From: Pseudomonadota bacterium
Lineage (GTDB): Bacteria > Pseudomonadota > Gammaproteobacteria > Burkholderiales > Burkholderiaceae_B
DNA: 14,523 nucleotides
NCBI GenBank assembly: GCA_023386765.1
Contig: JAEWJD010000024.1
Coordinates: forward strand, 1-14,523
Direction of reading: 5' to 3'
Shown here: in pieces, positions 14,252-14,523 of the stretch
Layout of the letters: each line of letters opens with the position of its first letter
How positions within the stretch are numbered: the first letter of the stretch is position 1
The notes under the pieces: model-generated
What the model saw: the letters and a program-made list of their open reading frames with translations, nothing else
What the model was told of the DNA's origin: nothing
Database searches by the model: none
Position numbers and translations under genes: made by a program

Positions 14252-14523
14252 CGACTCTCCGCATCCAGACAAACACGGCACGACCCGCGCGCTCGGCAGT
14301 AGTGGCAGAGAAAGCCCGGAGGCTTTCTTCCACGTACTCACTGTGTGGGAGCCAGCGCATCGCAACGTGAATGCGGCAGGGAGTGGGGAGAGTGGTGCCA
14401 GCTTCCCTGCAAACGGTTTGATTTTAGCGCTTAGATCCCTGCAAGTTGCTGAATGCTTGATCTTGTATGCTTTTTGTAGCGTAATAAGGCCGTACAGAAT
14501 TCCGTGCCTCAGGGCGAAAACGC
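14252..14523. other. Terminal interval with repeats, no supported gene
   Basis: No coding sequence is convincing here. Visible elements are a hairpin at 14309-14328 (separate entry), the palindrome CAAAC-G-GTTTG (14410-14420), and two direct copies of CCCTGCAA (14405-14412 and 14437-14444) whose starts are 32 bases apart. The stretch from 14415 to 14490 is more AT-rich. TTGATC (14457-14462) with CGTAAT (14480-14485) and a 17-base spacer is a weak plus-strand promoter candidate for a gene beyond the window. TAAAAT on the minus strand (14426-14421) is a weak -10 for the small ORFs. Confidence 0.35.
14309..14328. terminator. Terminator-like hairpin AGAAAGCC/GGCTTTCT
   Basis: AGAAAGCC (14309-14316) and GGCTTTCT (14321-14328) form a perfect 8-bp stem with a CGGA loop. 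The short T-rich right arm suits a compact terminator on either strand. If active on the minus strand it would lie between the presumed promoter region and the two short ORFs, which complicates their transcription. Confidence 0.5.

Noticed and set aside
1..14523. CRISPR array, tRNA, rRNA, insertion sequence or phage genes
   Set aside because: No regularly spaced repeats, tRNA cloverleaf, transposase, integrase or terminal inverted repeats were seen on reading either strand.

Overview
The window looks like chromosomal DNA of a high-GC betaproteobacterium of the order Burkholderiales, most likely family Alcaligenaceae (Bordetella/Achromobacter-like). The pointers are a PhaM-type polyhydroxyalkanoate granule protein, a DUF3717 protein and the overall codon use. 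The family placement is inference from recognised protein families; no database search was possible.

Left and centre (1-8960): a dense, GC-rich, housekeeping-like region. A gene tail (1-39) converges on a small DUF3717 gene (minus strand). Then come phaM with its own promoter and terminator, glmU (bifunctional UDP-GlcNAc synthesis), a 14-helix DHA2-type MFS exporter whose start overlaps the glmU stop, ugd (UDP-glucose 6-dehydrogenase) and a GT4 glycosyltransferase overlapping ugd by 4 nt. A minus-strand Lrp/AsnC regulator abuts the glycosyltransferase with no gap and is divergent from glmS. GlmS makes glucosamine-6-P, and GlmU finishes UDP-GlcNAc after GlmM (not in the window). Ugd supplies UDP-glucuronate, so the block is sugar-nucleotide and envelope-glycan themed. 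The lrp-glmS intergenic region is strikingly AT-rich and carries three GAAA/TTTC palindromes about 30 bp apart, a good candidate for an Lrp-family wrapping site.

Right (8961-13853): after a strong glmS terminator the base composition softens. About 0.8 kb without a convincing gene follows, with several hairpins, then a three-gene operon for a membrane-bound, periplasmic flavohaem dehydrogenase of the gluconate 2-dehydrogenase type. It encodes a Tat-signal small subunit, an FAD/GMC large subunit with a cysteine cluster, and a tri-haem cytochrome c. The large subunit has no signal peptide and probably travels through Tat with the small one. Electrons would go from the sugar acid via FAD and the haems to ubiquinone.

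Far right (13854-14523): on the minus strand I find a 44-codon gene for a single-helix membrane protein with a lysine/glutamate-rich tail. Directly upstream is a second short ORF whose stop codon overlaps the first gene's ribosome-binding site. I do not recognise either. The last 270 bases hold hairpins and short repeats but no gene I can support.
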